Positions 63,753 to 64,000 of a DNA stretch of 64,000 bases are shown piece after piece. Location: positions 1 to 64,000 of the forward strand of contig NZ_BAGL01000014.1 of the NCBI RefSeq assembly GCF_000308875.1, read 5' to 3'. How positions within the stretch are numbered: the stretch's first letter is position 1; every line of letters starts with the position of its first letter. The notes below the pieces were generated by a model. The model worked only from the letters and a program-made list of their open reading frames with translations. It ran no database searches and was not told where the DNA came from. Source of the stretch: Nocardia transvalensis NBRC 15921 (GTDB lineage Bacteria; Actinomycetota; Actinomycetes; Mycobacteriales; Mycobacteriaceae). Position numbers and translations under genes: made by a program.

Positions 63753-64000
63753 TCAGTACCTGTCGAGATCCGGATGGGCGGGCGCCGGTCCGAGGATCCG
63801 GCCGGCGGTGCGGTCCCAGGCCGCCGACCACGCGCCGTCGGCGAAGGCGGCCCGCAGCGTGTCGTCGACGAAGCGCGCGAAATCCGTGCGCTCCTTGGCG
63901 ATTCCGATGCCGTAGGGCTCCTCGGTGAAGGTGCCGGGGACGAGTTCGAAGGCGCCCTCGTCGAGGCTGCGGAGGCCGCCGAGAATGGTGTTGTCGGTGG
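63753..64000 (-). CDS. gluB: Glutamate-type periplasmic binding protein (C-terminal part)
   Basis: Only the last ~82 residues are inside the window. They read TDNTILGGLRSLDEGAFELV and then PYGIGIAKERTDFARFVDDT, ending HPDLDRY. This matches the C-terminal lobe of GluB-type solute-binding proteins (TDNTIL is characteristic). The start and signal peptide lie beyond the window end. It precedes both permease genes on the same strand, so it supplies the substrate to them. Confidence 0.82.
   Translation of the reverse strand, partial: TDNTILGGLRSLDEGAFELVPGTFTEEPYGIGIAKERTDFARFVDDTLRAAFADGAWSAAWDRTAGRILGPAPAHPDLDRY

Overview
The window is high-GC actinobacterial DNA and most resembles Nocardia. The signs are two type VII secretion (T7SS/ESX) loci, PE/PPE-type and EspG proteins, a DUF4254-type protein, repeated lipoproteins of a type I associate with Nocardia (DUF7373-like, recalled, not searched), a zinc-ribbon (C+) L36, a cysteine-free S4 and M. 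tuberculosis-like gene order (MTA phosphorylase followed by an epimerase as in Rv0535-Rv0536; truA followed by an ESX-4-type block). No tRNA, rRNA, CRISPR array or insertion sequence was seen.

Layout. 0-15.4 kb: a complete T7SS locus of the EccA/EspG/PE/PPE type (PE-like, PPE, espG, two Esx proteins, eccE, eccB, eccA, eccD, mycP, eccC). 15.4-23.6 kb: a GntR regulator with a GNAT acetyltransferase, a DUF4254 protein, a possible stand-alone threonyl-tRNA-synthetase-type editing domain, a GlxA-type AraC regulator, a very large proline-rich MinD/ParA (EspI-like) ATPase whose frame is broken in a G-tract, and an MFS transporter. 23.7-28.5 kb: the alpha ribosomal operon infA-rpmJ-rpsM-rpsK-rpsD-rpoA-rplQ-truA. 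rpoA carries a one-base insertion that must be a sequence error or a very surprising lesion. 28.5-34.9 kb: mixed metabolic genes (F420-type oxidoreductase, CsoR, MTA phosphorylase, an aberrant epimerase, an Rv3651-like protein, an FMN reductase). 35-47 kb: a second T7SS locus (eccE, eccB, mycP, eccD, eccC, two Esx proteins) in the order and orientation of M. tuberculosis ESX-4 relative to truA, but with eccE added and without EccA/EspG/PE/PPE.

47-58.1 kb: an accessory island next to that ESX-4-type locus. It holds two tandem copies of a lipoprotein pair (type A plus type B) on either side of a transmembrane Ser/Thr kinase, then a membrane metallophosphoesterase, an Rv3446c-family T7SS-associated membrane protein, and a protein joining a zinc-ribbon-like Cys cluster to an FHA phosphothreonine-binding domain. 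I infer a phospho-signalling and cell-envelope module attached to the secretion system; this is the best candidate for an undescribed system. 58.4-64 kb: a minus-strand set of genes coupled by 4-base overlaps: a glutamate-type ABC importer (binding protein, partial; two permeases), then crotonase - NDP-forming acyl-CoA ligase - crotonase.

Three independent short tandem-repeat arrays (about 30.5, 33.1 and 58.3 kb) all sit where two convergent genes end, and one clearly looks like an amplified arm of a terminator hairpin. Start codons were moved from the longest frame wherever a Shine-Dalgarno site, signal peptide, overlap or family alignment argued for it.
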